From the NCBI GenBank assembly GCA_014871385.1, contig CM026429.1, positions 17,278,751 to 17,342,750 of the forward strand: a stretch of 64,000 bases of DNA, read 5' to 3'. Each line of letters begins with the position of its first letter. The first letter of the stretch is position 1. Under the pieces are notes generated by a model. It worked only from the letters and a program-made list of their open reading frames with translations. It did no database searches and was not told the origin of the DNA. A program made the translations under genes and the position numbers. This stretch comes from Ceratodon purpureus. Its lineage: Eukaryota > Streptophyta > Bryopsida > Pseudoditrichales > Ditrichaceae. Below, piece by piece: positions 44,162 through 57,599 of the stretch.

Positions 44162-47100
44162 ATCAAAAATATAATAGTCGATACTATTTATCTATTTTGT
44201 ATATAGTATCATAATTAGCATGCATTAAGATTAAAAAAAAAAAAATTATTTAAAATTGAATCTTATATATTAGATTTATATTCATATTGTCAAGTTGTAA
44301 AGAATCAAAACACTCATATACTAAAATAAATCTCTATATTGTACCACAACAAGAAAGCTTTCTATTGAATTTCTTTTATATATTTTTCCAATTAAGCTTA
44401 ACATTTCAAAATTATCTATATTCTAAATACGTGTACCTTTAGCTTTTTTTCCATATGTACATTTTTACATTTAATGCATAACAAATAAAAGTATATATTA
44501 TTTTGTGAAACAACAACACATTGAAATTGGAATTTAAGTGTTTTAGATTCATAAGCATTTCCAACATTTCTTTCAATCAAAGAAAGAATACTCAAATATT
44601 TCATATAAAAAATATTTTAGTTATTTGAAATTCAATAAAACTATCAATATTACTTTTAAAATAGTGTTCTTCTATCTTTTTCCCATCACAAGCCAATTCT
44701 ACAAAAACTCCATATGAAACCTAATTTATATGACCATTCAAATATGCAACATATTCCATTAGTTAAAGGTTTGTTTATGTGTTGTTTGAAATTTTGAAAT
44801 TTTTTCCATCAATAATTTGGCTAAATCATGTGTTTGTATACTATAGCTTCTTTGCATATTATTAATGCATTTATAATAACCTAAAACTAACTATCAATGA
44901 AAAATATATTAGCACAATATGAAAATTTATATGTTTATGTGTATGTTTTAATGAAATGTATCTTTTAAGATGCATTTATAAATTTTTTAATCATAGAAAG
45001 TTTTATGTTAATAAAATAGAACGTAAAGTTTTATAATCATATTATAATGTCAATGCAATCAATGCAAGGATACCTTGGTAGAGTGGATGTATAAATTTTT
45101 ATAACATTGTAGAGTTTTACAATGAATTGTAGAAATAAATTTGCATTGGCATTTGCACTTGCCAATGATTTGCGATGCATAGTAGGTGCAATGTCAATAT
45201 CAAATCCATCAATTTAGTAGAATATGCAATGTGTTTGATAGTTCAAAGTTTCATGTTTTTGATTTTAAAGAATAATGCAAGAATATAGTGTTCATTCAAA
45301 CCGCACTTGAACAAGTTATTTTTCAACATTTAGATTTTTTTCAATGAAAATGGATTAGTAATGTAAAACATTAGTTTTTGGAAAAAATACAAAATACATA
45401 ATTTACTTATTAAAATCATCCAAAATCCATCACTAATACTTAACCATACCACATAAGATATATTTTCCATAAGTTTCGTGATCTCATTCATTAATTGGCA
45501 TAATAATTAATACCAAAGTACATTCAAATAATACTCTTGTTCAAATTAATAATGACTATCAAATACATATGAAATATCATTTTAAAAGTGAACAAAGATA
45601 AGAAACACCATATATGTACTAAAACATGCATCACATAATATACATAGATGGAAGCACAACAATTACTCTACTGTTTGAATATAATTTCATCGCCACCCAA
45701 TCATTGTTTCTACAATAATTTCTATAAATAGTTGTAGTAAATTGTCATTTATATTATGAATCACTAATGAAGATCTAACAACTACAACCTTTCAAATGGA
45801 TATTTAAAACACTTTTCTTTTTATACCATATATTATATGAATGTTTCATGCAATTCTTGTGGATCCACTTCATCGCAAGAGACCACAATCCACTTCTTTC
45901 CAAATGCCTACAATACTATATTGGTTCTCGTTGCTCTACTTCTTGTTGATCTACCTCTCACTCTACGTCCAACAATACACGAATTCTAGTTGCTCTATTT
46001 CTTGCTCCACCTTTTACTTTACATTCAACTCTACTTCTTGCGCGACTATTTGCTTCAATCAAAGTTCCATTCTTTGCTCTCATTCATTTCAAAATTTGAC
46101 ACCCACATGCTCTTTTTACTACACCTGCAGTGAACTACTAATTATTCATTTTAAGCATCACTTACAAAATTCCAATGTTAATATGTCTTGTTGATATAGA
46201 TAGTCACTAATTGTTCATATTAAAGGACACTTATGAAAAACCAATCCAAAATTTGAGATTATATATGCCTTATTAGTCTAGTAGCTCACTACTTGATGAT
46301 TTAAAACTAGACTTATAAACTTTTATTTCAAAATTTGTATTGCAACATGGCATGTTGTATTGCAACAAGAGTCTTATTGTTCCTTCCATGTGTAATCCAA
46401 AAGGCTAACATCATCTAAGTAACAAAATTTTTTCCTATCCTTAGAAAGACACCGTTCTTATCCAAGAATCCGGTTGTACACGGACCTCCATGCTCTGAGA
46501 CTGTACGTCTCAACGGCAAGGAGAGTGTACCGCGTCAGCGTTCAGAGCCAAAAAGTCGTAGAACTTCTTAGTGCAGAAAGGCGTAGAAAGAGAGGGTAGA
46601 GTTATCAATCCATCTATTGCTTGACCCAAAAAGGATTAATCCTTTTACAGGAACACCCCCATGCTGAACTTTGTCACGATCATGATTGAGACTTGGTCCA
46701 GAAGAATTAGGCAGCAAGAATCCTGACAAGACAAAACCACTGGACTCCAAAATCTTTGTGAGTGTTGAAAATGGACTGAACATGTTACGAACTTGACTCT
46801 CCAAACTTAGTGTTAGGATTCTTGACCTGAGCTCGGAATTTTTGAAGAACCAGTGTACAAGAAATGTGATGCATTCAAGTCAAAAGTTACACATTTTACC
46901 TCGCTCTCTTCTAGCCAATGGCTTCCATACGTGATTAACTTATTGACTCCAATTTGCCTTTGCTGGACATCCTTCTTCTGAGGGCTTACACAAGTTTCTT
47001 CCGTCCACCTCGGAACGACAAGATCAATCACGGCTTGCGTTACTGCGTCACTCCTCTTCTTGTGGTCCCCCTTCGCCCACACTACAGCGTGCTCGCAGCT

Positions 47101-50100
47101 GTGTAACAACCTCGGAGGGATCACTGGGCGTGAAAAGTAGACATATAGGTGAGAACAAATATAGAGTGCCTTAAATTTGTTCCAAATAAAAAATAGATTT
47201 TTTTTTACTTATACCTTAGAGGGCATAGAAAGTGTTGTGGGGCATTATAAGTAAAATAGGGTGCAGGTACTGTGGTCATATTTGAGTTTGGTTAATTATA
47301 ATATACCCCCCACTTTTAAAAAAAAAATGCCAAAGTTTGGGTATCATGAAGTCCATACATTGCCATGTCAGTATGAAAGGATAAGGTCATGTTCAATCAA
47401 CTTATTGTAATGGTTTCATTACCCGCCACTTCTAGGTGACCCGTAAGTCCAAGATACTATAACATGGACCGTGGATCAGACCACAAATCAACGGCTAGGC
47501 TTTGAAGAGGTCGATTTAGATGTTTCTCTTGGCGGCGTTAAGGTTTTTTGTTTCCTGGGATTCCACTCTCTTTGGGCGAAGTTCTTTTGATCATGGAGTT
47601 TTTTGCTAGGTACCCTCTTCTACAAGGCCGTTGCGAATGATTGTGCTTAGGGTGGGTTCGAGTGCGATGTTGGTGCTTCAATCGAGGTAGATACGGTCCT
47701 TGCGCATAAGGTGTGCAACTTTGATTCAGGTGAGATTGAGGATTTGCGCCTGTTGGAGTTGTTTTGAGATTTGTGGGTTTAGTTTAGGATTTCTTTTGTT
47801 GCTCTGCCATGAGATCTTTGTATCAGCTGTTGCTTAGATCATTTGGGGATCACGTTCCTTTGCTAACCTCGGTTGATGTAGGTGGTTTTGAGTTTGTAGG
47901 GGTTGGAACACTAGTTTTTTGGTGTGTTTATGAACACTAGTTTTTTCATAAACCATGTTATTCTGCTTATCACACTTCCATACATTGTACATTTGAATTT
48001 GTAGCAAACTTAAATTTTGTTTCTAAACCTTAAGTGAGGAGTAATCAATGAAGTGGTGTATTTGTGTGTTGTCTTGTAAAGAGTGTCGGTGAGTGGAGAA
48101 ATTGATCCAAAACCTACCGTTTCTTGTCGTTATCGATACTAAACCCGCCACTTCAGAGTGCTTTCAACTTCTTTTTTCTGATGTTCATGTATTCTGGTTG
48201 ATGCTGAACAATTGTGGTTCTTGTATGGCACCTTAGACCTAAACTTCCTTCCATTGTTGTTGTGATTTCAGTAACCATGTGATATTGTTCTTATAGAAAG
48301 AGCACGGTGTTAGAAATGCTCAAAGAAAAAATTCACATACTTATTATAAGTAATATAGGGTGCCATAAAACACCTTAACCCGAAACTTATACTTATCTAT
48401 AGCCCCCACTTTAAAAACACAGATTATAAAATTATCTAATAATAGTCCCTTAAAAAAATAGTGGAGAGTAAGTAATAGCCCTCTATAAAATATCCCATGT
48501 TTGCACCTATCCCCTTGATTTTTATGAATAGTGACCCCACCGAGGTAACAACTGCCGCCGACTCACTGCTCGCTTCATGGTTCTCTTATTTATGGCGATG
48601 CACTTAGCACCTCTTGACCCAAGCTTAGCATTCTTCACCTAAATGAATGCCGCCTCAATTACATTTTGTGCCAAGTACTTATCCCTTCCATTTTTAAATT
48701 TCAGCTCCTTCCATGTATCTACAATCCCATTGCCGACAATTTTGCACTGATGGCTTTCTCTACGTTGCACCACAATCTCTAATAACGCCCACTGAAGCAA
48801 GGGATGCTCTAAATACTTTTCAGAAACGGCCCGTTGGCACTTCAATCAACTTCCGCATGTTAATTTGTTGACAATATATGCCAACTTCCTCGCATCTCGA
48901 GCAACAAGTAACCGTATCATAGATCCTCTTGTCCAAAATTGCAATGGCACAGAACAATCCAAGCTATTGGCTACTGGACATTTGCTGACAACGAGCACTC
49001 TCAAGACGCTCCACTTCTATAGCTGTGTTAGTTGCCCTTGTTTTCCTACTCTTCTCTCTCTTTCGCCTCAATCAAAGTGCTTCAGACCTCTCAAGATTCT
49101 TACCCCACTCCGCCTTTGAACGCGCCATTGCACAAGTCCCACTGCCGCTAATCTTCTACTCAACGTATACAAAGAACGGTTGGGCACAAAATCGACAAGA
49201 CGACCTACTCCAAGATGCAACTACACATAGTCAACAAGTGTGGGCTGCTAGATCAGACCATCCATGAATGGCGTATGTTGATCCAGAAACCCTATCAATT
49301 CTTCCTAAACCCTAGAGATTCAAAGAAACCCTGAAGATCTCTCCAAACCCTATAGATCCCTCGAAACCGTGAAGACTCCTTCAATGAAATCCTGAATTTA
49401 ATCAATGAAAAGTAACTTCAAAAAAACTTTAATTCATAACCGTGAATTTAAATAAAGGGAGTTAATGTCTCATTTAAATCTAACTTCAAATACACAGAAT
49501 CTTTGTTTGTTTTAAATTCATTATAACAATAAATGCCAATAATTAAGTTTCATGTATACTATCATGAATTATGCAAATATTATGAGTATATGCTAAATAT
49601 GAGGATAATATATTATCCAATAAATAACATTTTAATACGTACTCCCCTTACAATACTATATTGCATATAAACTGATGAAAATATAACATATGTATATACT
49701 ACATGATGTATGTATATAACATGAATATGTACATACTACTAAATAGACTACGTTATTATAAAATTAAATATTCTTATCTTCTATTCTTCCGATATGATGT
49801 TCTAATGCTTTTGATTTTGTGTTTACTTCTTCAAATACTACTTTGATATTGAAAATAATCTGAATGGATTTTAATAGAAAGATTCATATCATAAAGAATT
49901 CTATCTTTGATTTCCTCCCCGTGTAATTATATGATGTCCCAATTCTTAATTTCAAAAATCTCAGTTATTAAGAAATCGCAATTTTTTTAAACACTTATTT
50001 TTTTCCATTTTTTTTTTTGTTGTAGTTTTTTTTTTTCACTAACATTTAAAATAAATAAATAGATAAGTCAATGGCACTTTCATGGGCAATCTACCTTAGA

Positions 50101-50572
50101 CATAGATTTCAGGCTGGGGAGGTGGATGTGCTCCATCAGGTGCAATCTGTGAACACAAAAAAATGAGAAAAGTAGAAAATTATTTTATTGTATAATTAAA
50201 CTAAAATTTAGCCTTCTTTTTAAAATTTTGAATTACAAGTGAACACAGAAATACCTAGGAATACCATTATTTTTTATATCACCATATTGTTCCTCATCAT
50301 GACTTATACCTTTTACCAAAAATTTGGATCCATCGCAGCTATTGGATACCATATATGATTTTTTTAAAACAAAGGCCCAAAAGTTTAACAAATTAGCTTG
50401 ATTTCATAAACCGTTCATTTCAAACATACCGAATTTTGCCCAAAAATGCTTTATGTCTATGCGGTGGAACATGCAAAATTTCATGGTCAACATCATGGTG
50501 TAGTGAGTGTGATAAATGTTTTAGTGTGAGGTTTGAAAAGTGGGGTTACCTAACTTACTAGAGGGCACTGTA
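44162..50572. other. Largely featureless AT-rich intergenic region
   Basis: 44416-44720 may hold upstream exons of the coiled-coil gene. 45841-46194 is a low-complexity (CTCTACTTCTTG-like) stretch. Two minus-strand frames at 46568-46804 and 46813-47124, and a frame at 48639-48845, have mixed amino acid composition and a more balanced GC content, and could be fragments of an old gene or transposon; no domain is recognised. Around 49305-49380 the motif AAACCCTAGAGATTC is repeated loosely three to four times. 49400-50572 is AT-rich and empty. Confidence 0.35.
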
Positions 50573-51430
50573 CAGTACCAGGCAACTCTCAATCGTCCTC
50601 CCATTTCTGCCATCCCTTCAAAAATTGCAAAATGCATTAAATTTTTATATTTTTTGTGTTGCATAATTATCATACAATTCTTGTGCAATTTCAATGTAGC
50701 ATACCAAATTTCGATTTCAAAAAACCAAAACTTTGTTTTTGGTGAATTGTTTTATTCAGTTTTAATGATTTTACAATTTAATTCATTGAGAAACATTGAT
50801 GAGGAATTAATTTAATCCAATTGTGGAAATATGTAGGAAACATCTATATACACATCTTTTCTTTAATAAGCATCTCCAAAAGGTTTTAGAATTTCCTCGC
50901 AATGGTTTCAAAAAACGGGGTGACACTATCCAAATTTTGAAAAATAGATATTTCTTCATTGTAATCAGATTTTGGCAAAGCAATTGTACTTTCATGGTCA
51001 AATGTACAAAAATAGTAACAATGTGAAGGTCAAATAGAAAAATCTAATTATAATTATTAAATATCTATTTTTCAACATTGTCACTCCAAGTTTTGAAAAT
51101 TTTGTGGGGAAATTTTAAAACTTTTTTAAGATGTTGATTGAAGCAAAGATGTGCATTTGGATGTTTCCCACATATCGTCACAATCAAATCAAAAAAAATC
51201 ATCACCAATGGTTTTCAATGAATTATTGTGCAAAACTATGAATTTTAAATGAAATGATTTACCAAAAATGGAATTTGCCTTTCTTGAAATCCAAATTTGG
51301 TATGTTTGATTGGAATTGTGTAAGAATTGAAAGTTTATAATGCAAGACAAAAAATATCATTTACATTCTATATTATACAAAATTGTTTTGACTGGAGAAT
51401 AGGGGGACGATTGAGAGTTGCCTGGTACTG
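50573..51430. mobile_element. Non-autonomous Tc1/mariner-like element with long TIRs and TA duplication
   Basis: The left end CAGTACCAGGCAACTCTCAA (50573) is mirrored at the right end (TTGAGAGTTGCCTGGTACTG region, ending 51430). Both are flanked by TA (50571-50572 and 51431-51432). The outer ~28 bases are nearly identical, and a diverged inverted similarity continues for about 170 bases into the element. There is no transposase frame in the 858 bases. CAGT ends plus TA target duplication are typical of Tc1/mariner, so this is probably a deletion derivative moved in trans. Confidence 0.8.
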
Positions 51431-51794
51431 TACTGTATATACAAGAACAAACAAGATATGACTGAAATCTGTTTAATTCCGAGTTTTGTTCATTTTGAGG
51501 CAGCGCATCACATTTGTATTTGTTTCAACAGATTACGGAATGAGAGTCTTTTAGTGTGAGCAGTGGGCGCTGATTTCTTGCTGTCTCGCTGGTCTTCAAG
51601 AGAAGGTACTTAATGACCAAATCATTTGCATCGTCGTCTGTTGTCCATGAGCTTACATGTTGACAGGTTAACTGGTTGGAATATTACTCTGTTTCTAGAA
51701 AATCGGAAATCATTTCGGATAGTTCTACTGGAAGGGTTAGTCACTAGTGCTTTTCAATATGTAAGGCGTTATTTATAGACCTCCTTGAATGCAG

Positions 51795-52537
51795 GGATTG
51801 GCGCTTCATGATACACCACCTTTTCGCTTAGTCGTCCTCATATCACCTGCTCAGCTCTCTGCGCTGCATTTGAAGCAAGTTTACGAAGGCGCTACTATCA
51901 AATGCCCTACTTTGGCATTCCTAGATTCACAGTCTGACCACTAAGCATTGAAGGTGGTGTATTCTGCTTTCTGATAGTACGACTCCAATTCTTCATTGTC
52001 CTCGTTACTATTGTTGATCGACTGCACCAAGATCCACTTATTACTACTTGGAGGCTCACAGTATCAAAATATTTGATACAGTTATGAGTAAGCTCAAATT
52101 GCACTATGTTGTAGTTTCAGGAACTTGCTTCCGTTATTTTCAACTGCAGGAGCCAAGGATTGGCTGAGACAATATGGCGCAGAGGCGCTAAAATCATTTG
52201 AGAATAATGTCCCTATCAACCATCGTTATGATCATACTGTTCCAAGATTAGGTGTGCATACTCTACGCGTTTCAGTGACTTTCCTCAATTTCCTTTACAG
52301 CCCTTCACATAAGCAGACATTGTAATTCAACCTACCTAAGGACCGATTAGAAGAAACGATCAAGCTAATTCCCTCTCCTCTTGGTTAACAGATGAAGGAC
52401 AGATTACAACCGTTGCCCACTTTTTCAGGTCACAATTGGCACTTATTGATGTAAGCGATGAGATTGAAGGCCCGGAGCTGGTGAAAACTAATGTGCTTAC
52501 CAACCCACTTCGTGAAGAAATGTATGTCACAGATTAA
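51795..52537 (+). pseudogene. Remnant of an FSH1-type serine hydrolase (alpha/beta hydrolase)
   Basis: Three exon-like blocks. 51795 to about 51911 reads GLALHDTPPFRLVVLIS then IKCPTLAF. 52150-52251 reads AKDWLRQYGAEALKSFENN then HRYDHTVPRL. 52392-52537 reads DEGQITTVAHFFRSQLA and ends in TAA. These match the C-terminal half of the FSH1/OVCA2 serine hydrolase family, including the catalytic Asp (KDW) and His (DHTVPRL). The N-terminal half with the nucleophile motif (GFSQG) is not found upstream; a Tc1/mariner-like element lies there instead. The expected donor after the first block reads G|AT in place of G|GT. I therefore call it a truncated pseudogene, though a missed distant 5' exon and unusual splicing remain possible. 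Confidence 0.65.
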
Positions 52538-53413
52538 TCGAGAGAATTGGTACGCTCGGTGCATGGTTTACTTCAGTTTTCAGTACAAATATGCCGCACA
52601 AGCAGTAGAATTGCAGATGATACTTGGCAGATCTAAAGAAAGAATTTGAAGTTTTTCCCACTTTCTCGCTAAAGCAACAAGATGAGGTTCTCTAGAAGAA
52701 TATTCAAGTTCATGCGCGGAAATAGCTTCATCACGATTATAACACTGTGGTTCGCAGAATGTTAGCTGCTAGGAGGGAAGGTGATAATGATAACAATTTT
52801 TAGGACAATCTACTACTTGTAGCATTCTCTGTACAAGATGAATAACATTTCACATACTCCAACAGTACACAACTTGGAGCTTCCCTCTTTTTGCTTGAAA
52901 ACTTAGTCGCTGTGATGCATTGTTCTATTTATTCCTGCACATGATTCCTTTTCCGATCAGCTCAAAGATAAGCACTAAAAAGCCAATTTGTATTTACAAG
53001 AAGAGCGTACAACAAACCGATTAGTAGCCAGTATCAGTAAATTCATTACGAGTTAAACATTCCACCATGCATCCAGATCCGGTGTACAACGCATATCCGT
53101 TACAGGTTGCATTGCATGACAAAGTTTCAAAAACGTTTTTCTAATGATATCGACGAGTGAAATACGAATGTAGTACCTAAAGCTTGAGGACTTGTTGATA
53201 CACGACTGGAGGCTTCGCCCTCCAGGTTGACAGGGTTCAATGTGCAGCATAGCTGGGTCCCGTCTTAGGAAGACTCAGTCTTACCAACTATAATCACGTC
53301 ACCTTCATGTGATGCATTACGCCGTTGATTATGCAGTCCGCTGACATGTCGGGACACAGGATGCTACCTTATGAGGAAATGGGGAGAGGTGTTGAGAATA
53401 ATTTACTGCAGAC
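52538..53413. other. Intergenic space between the hydrolase remnant and the fucosyltransferase gene
   Basis: No gene recognised; it should include the 3' UTR of the minus-strand fucosyltransferase gene at its right side. Confidence 0.4.
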
Positions 53414-55895
53414 TCAGAAGCATTTCGCGACTTGGCAGTGGCCGCCACGACCAATGCGGCCCTCGCACGCTTCAAGGTCCAGCCATCCGTCAGGGGACTC
53501 GTCTGCATAGGTTTCAACCGTCTCATTCACAGTTGCACGGTTCATAAATCGAGAGTAATGGCAATGTAAGCCGGCGGCATGGTCGTCTTTCAGAAGCATC
53601 TCACTGATGAGGCCATCCCGTGTTCTGGGGTCTCTTCTGTCTGCGTTCTTCACTTTCGTCAAGACCTCCGTAGATCGACGTTTTGCCAACCGGAGCCGAA
53701 ACACAGCAAGGCTCCATGTGGACTGTCCACTGCCAAGAAACACAGCCGAGCGCACACAGATTTCTTGTTCGACCAGTGCTATTTGTTGGCCATTAATCTG
53801 CGGCAAATCACGAACACTTGCATTGTCACATGTAATTGTATATTGGCGCAGCCTTTTGAGAGCATTTCTGGTCGCATGAGATCATTTCGTCGCGATTCAT
53901 CTTTTTCTGTGCACTACATTCCAATCATCAACTTTCGGAAAGAGTGCACTTACCACATGTTTTTTGCCCATTGTGATGTAAGGATCATAGTACGTTCCAT
54001 CAGAGAAGTTTGGAAGGTCCGGAATGCTCCACAATCCGATGACATAGAGACCCTGCCTCCGCAACAACAGAACAACCTGCACAGCAAACCCTCATATTCT
54101 AAGAACCCCTATCAAGATGAGGTTGTGGTGCACTACATCGGCGGTCTACAGACATCGAGCTATTTTGAACATGGTGGTGGTTGGGTTTAGGGCTGAGTGC
54201 TCCTCCGCGCACCTCTTTCACGAGAGCAAGACCTTCGACGCCACGAATCCAGCCATCAGTGGCCATGTAGACCGTGTTAAGATTGTGTTTGGCAGCGCGC
54301 TCTTCAATTGTCGCAATAATATCCATTTTACTAAGTCCAACTCCTCTGAAATGGCCGTTCCCTTTACACTCATTTTCCGACATTTTCAGCCACTCTTTAG
54401 CAACTGGGTGAAGACCGCTATCAATCACGGACCCGTCGTTGCAGCGTGAGAAGCAGAGCCCAATTTGGTGTTTAGGGCAGCTCGATTCCTCAAACCTCCA
54501 ATGCACTGCGGCGCCATTAACATATTCTTAACAGTATTAGCTCGTATTGACAAGAAAGGGATCCGTGGCAATGAAATATCCCTGACTTGGAGAAGGTTCA
54601 GAGTGACGACCAGGAAAACTGCGTACCTGCCAAGTAAGGGGTATCCTTTCCAATGCCGTATGTTTGAAGAATATTAGCTGCTTCGAAGATGGGCATCGCA
54701 GGTTGCAAGAACGCAGAGACGGCTAGAAAAGCTCCCCTCCATCGCAATCCGGGGAACAAGCCGCCCAGGCCAACACAACGGTCGCCGAGGTCGCCGAGCG
54801 TAGCGTTGATATCTCTGATAGATTGCCACTTCACGTAATTCCACTCCATATCCCACGACGCCTGCGGACCAAATGACAACGGCATTTCAAAACCAGTAAG
54901 CCAAACAAGACTTAAAGGCTTATAACAGGGACAACAGGTCGTGAAATGGTTCGGCATGACTAAGTTGCGGCAAACTTGATTCAGGAATCAGTAAACGAAA
55001 TAAAAAAGAGCTTACATTACGATACTGAAAGTTCTTCCAGCCACGAATCAACGGTTCAAGAAGCGTCGGTCTCAAGAACACGCTTGAATCCAGCCTGTAA
55101 TCACACTGTTGCAAGCAATGCTCGAGAGATGCCACTCTCGTGAACCGCGCCAAAGCCGAGACGTTATAACGCTCTTCCAACATTAACCCTCCTCGTGAAT
55201 GCACAGAAAGCCCTGCAATCACATGGTCGACGTAGGTCAAGCATCTTTTCTCCCCAACTAACATAGTGTTTCCTCATAAAACATGCTCATCCTGACGAAT
55301 TGCAGAAGCAGCACTAAGGAGTGAGAAAGTTACCGCTGTGCTTGCCCGGTCCTGAAAAAAACGGAGTTAGGCAAAGCGTCCGATTGGTCGCTTTCGCAAT
55401 CACTGCAGCCGAGATGTACTCCATTAACTGATTTCCAGCTCCAACTCCTGCAGACAGCAGCGGCGACAGGAATCTCTCGTGTTCTAATGACAGCTCCGGA
55501 GCAGCTGATGATGGAATTGGAGTCGGAATTGGTTCTGGAGACGAGACAAACGACGAATCGTCGATGATAGACGCAATTTCAGACGACGAATTCTTCTCTA
55601 AATCTTTGGAACCCGTACTCGGCGCAGGGGCTGACAAGGAATCCGTAGAGAAATCTGGAAGAAAATTTTCAGGTGGTGGAGCAGTGTCGTTCACGAAGAT
55701 CGCAATCGGATGAGCGGAAGTTAAACCTTGTCTATAACCAACAACGTTGAAGACCAGCGAACTGAAGCCAAATTGATCCGGCGGTAACAAAGACAGGGTT
55801 AAGACAGATACTATCGTCATCACGGTAAAGACGGCTAACACGATCTTTACACGCAGTGGCATGAGTTCCGACCCGCGCCATGCGGATTTCGGCAT
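53414..55895 (-). CDS. O-fucosyltransferase family protein, type II membrane (6 exons)
   Basis: Exons on the minus strand: 55895-55334, 55212-55016, 54861-54627, 54505-54213, 54076-53954, 53797-53414; GT-AG and consistent phases give 597 residues. The N-terminus has a short basic cytosolic part (MPKSAWRGSEL) and one membrane helix (about residues 14-37), then a Ser/Pro-rich stem, so the protein is predicted to be Golgi type II. The catalytic region starts at about 150: GVGAGNQLMEYISAAVIAKA, TNRTLCLTPFF, RGGLMLEERYNV, then VHWRFEESSC (the HxRxxE-type GDP-fucose site; here HWRFEE), YMATDGWIRGVEGL, GLYVIGLWSIPDL and the late VEQEICVRSAVFLGSGQSTWS. These are features of the plant GDP-fucose O-fucosyltransferase family. 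Acceptor substrate (cell-wall glycan or protein) cannot be told. The Trp in HWRFEE, where Leu-Arg is more usual, is a small oddity. Confidence 0.9.
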
Positions 55896-56128
55896 TTCCG
55901 GTCTTGTGGCTCAATTCACACGAGCACAGCTCATCTCTAAGCACATCACACAAAAATTTGCACCAGTCAGTGAAATGCCAACGAAGTCGTGCAACTGAGC
56001 TTCTCATGCAAGAAGAGGGAAACGTCAACGTCGCGCTTGTCAGTACAAAAGTTGAGAACAGCTTGTTGAGCATGCATTTCTTCAACTTCTGATATCAGAA
56101 ATGATAATGACAACGAAGTAGAATCGAC

Positions 56129-56145
56129 ACCCTAACCCTAACCCT
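56129..56145. promoter_or_regulatory. Telomere-like ACCCTAACCCTAACCCT upstream of the fucosyltransferase gene
   Basis: Three CCCTAA-type units about 235 bases upstream of the minus-strand ATG. Telobox motifs in plant promoters bind TRB-type factors; the role here is inferred. Confidence 0.5.
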
Positions 56146-57599
56146 CTCTTATTTGAGATTCTCGGATTCACTGGCTGTGCAGCTTACCTCGTTTCAGACT
56201 AAAGTGCGTGATTGCGCTGACGACTCCGCCGGCCCAGTGAGTCCAGCAATCGTTTACGAAACCTAGAAAATGATTTTGACCTTCTTAACCTCAAGTTTCT
56301 ACTGTCATACATGCTCGCCACATCGCCAATTCGTAAATATCGTTGCTGATTCTACAGTTCGGCAGGCTAATTGAAGATCTCAGGAATTCCTTAACCAGCT
56401 CAACACTACCAGAACTTAGCCGACTGTGCGTCTGTGGTCATGGTGCTAGCAGATTACGAAAAGACCTCGGTGCAAAGTCGTAAGATGGAGGCAGACAATC
56501 TCGCACAAATGTGCGCCAAATTCCACCGCCCCAGCTTACGAACTCGAAATCTTCGGCAGATGAGAATGAAGCGGCAAAACTTTAATTGAGCAATGCCGCT
56601 AGGCTCAGCTACTAAGTAGAATAGTAGTAGTAGCACACAGGCTGTAACGGAGCGTGAATGGAAAAATGGACGCGCTTGAGGTCGGGACGTGAAGCGAGCA
56701 AGGAAATAGAGAAAGGAAACAGGAGGGGATGGCCGATGGCGTCGGAGAGAGGCGGCATTGGCGGGGCGGGGCGGGGCGCAACTAGTTATAGCCTAAGTTA
56801 GTCCCATTGCGTGATAAAAGTAAGAATCATAAGTACGGAAGCGAGGACGCACGGTTGCTACGGATGGGATGCACCTGAATGACTCAGTGAGTCAACAGTG
56901 ACCAGGTTTTTTCATCCAGAGCCTGGCTACAGCCAGGCCAGGCAGGGCAGCCGGGGCCCGGGCCCGGGGCAGCCAGACTCACGAGTCACGAGCCGTCACT
57001 TGATGGGGCCCACTGAGATCGGAAATGGACGGACTGGACTGGGTCGATTGCAAGTGATCCAAGGTGGAGATCCAGCTAACTTAACTTAGGTGATGGAACT
57101 CGGTGGCGAGGAAGGGAAAGTGCCAAGTTCCAACCCCACCGAAACCTGGGAACCATGATTTCAGGCCCTGCCTACTTCCATGCATCATGATGCAGCATAA
57201 GTTATTTTAAGTAAGAAATGCTGGCGGAATGCAATGCGCGCCAGAGTCAGAGTCGTTGTTATCAATCATCATCATCAGAGCCTGGCATGGAATATGAGCA
57301 CTCTGAGCCATCTTGGCCAGCTTCATGGGTTAACCCTTTAGTGCCCAAGCGACCAGTTTCTGGTCGCTCACGCACTGGTTTTCGAAATAAACTTCGGAGG
57401 GATGCTCGGATGGGTTGGGCTAAATCGGAACGGATTGGGGGGTTTATTCTAGCTACCTGATCATGCAAAAAAATCAGAGATCGGACCATCACAGGTGTGC
57501 CAAATACCATGAAATACGGTGCAGCTATACAAAAGAAATGACGGTGCGGGGGGGGGGGGGGGGGGGGGGGGGAGGGGATGAGTGGGAGACGTATTCGAA
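56146..57599. other. Intergenic, GC-rich in part, with a G25 run
   Basis: 56146-56700 includes the probable promoter of the fucosyltransferase gene. GC-rich repeats (GGGGC near 56763-56778, GGGCCC near 56952-56966) and a run of 25 G (57548-57572) are present. Short frames have no recognisable content. Confidence 0.4.

Noticed and set aside
53579-54190. Plus-strand frame of 203 codons
   Set aside because: Antisense shadow of fucosyltransferase exons 5 and 6.
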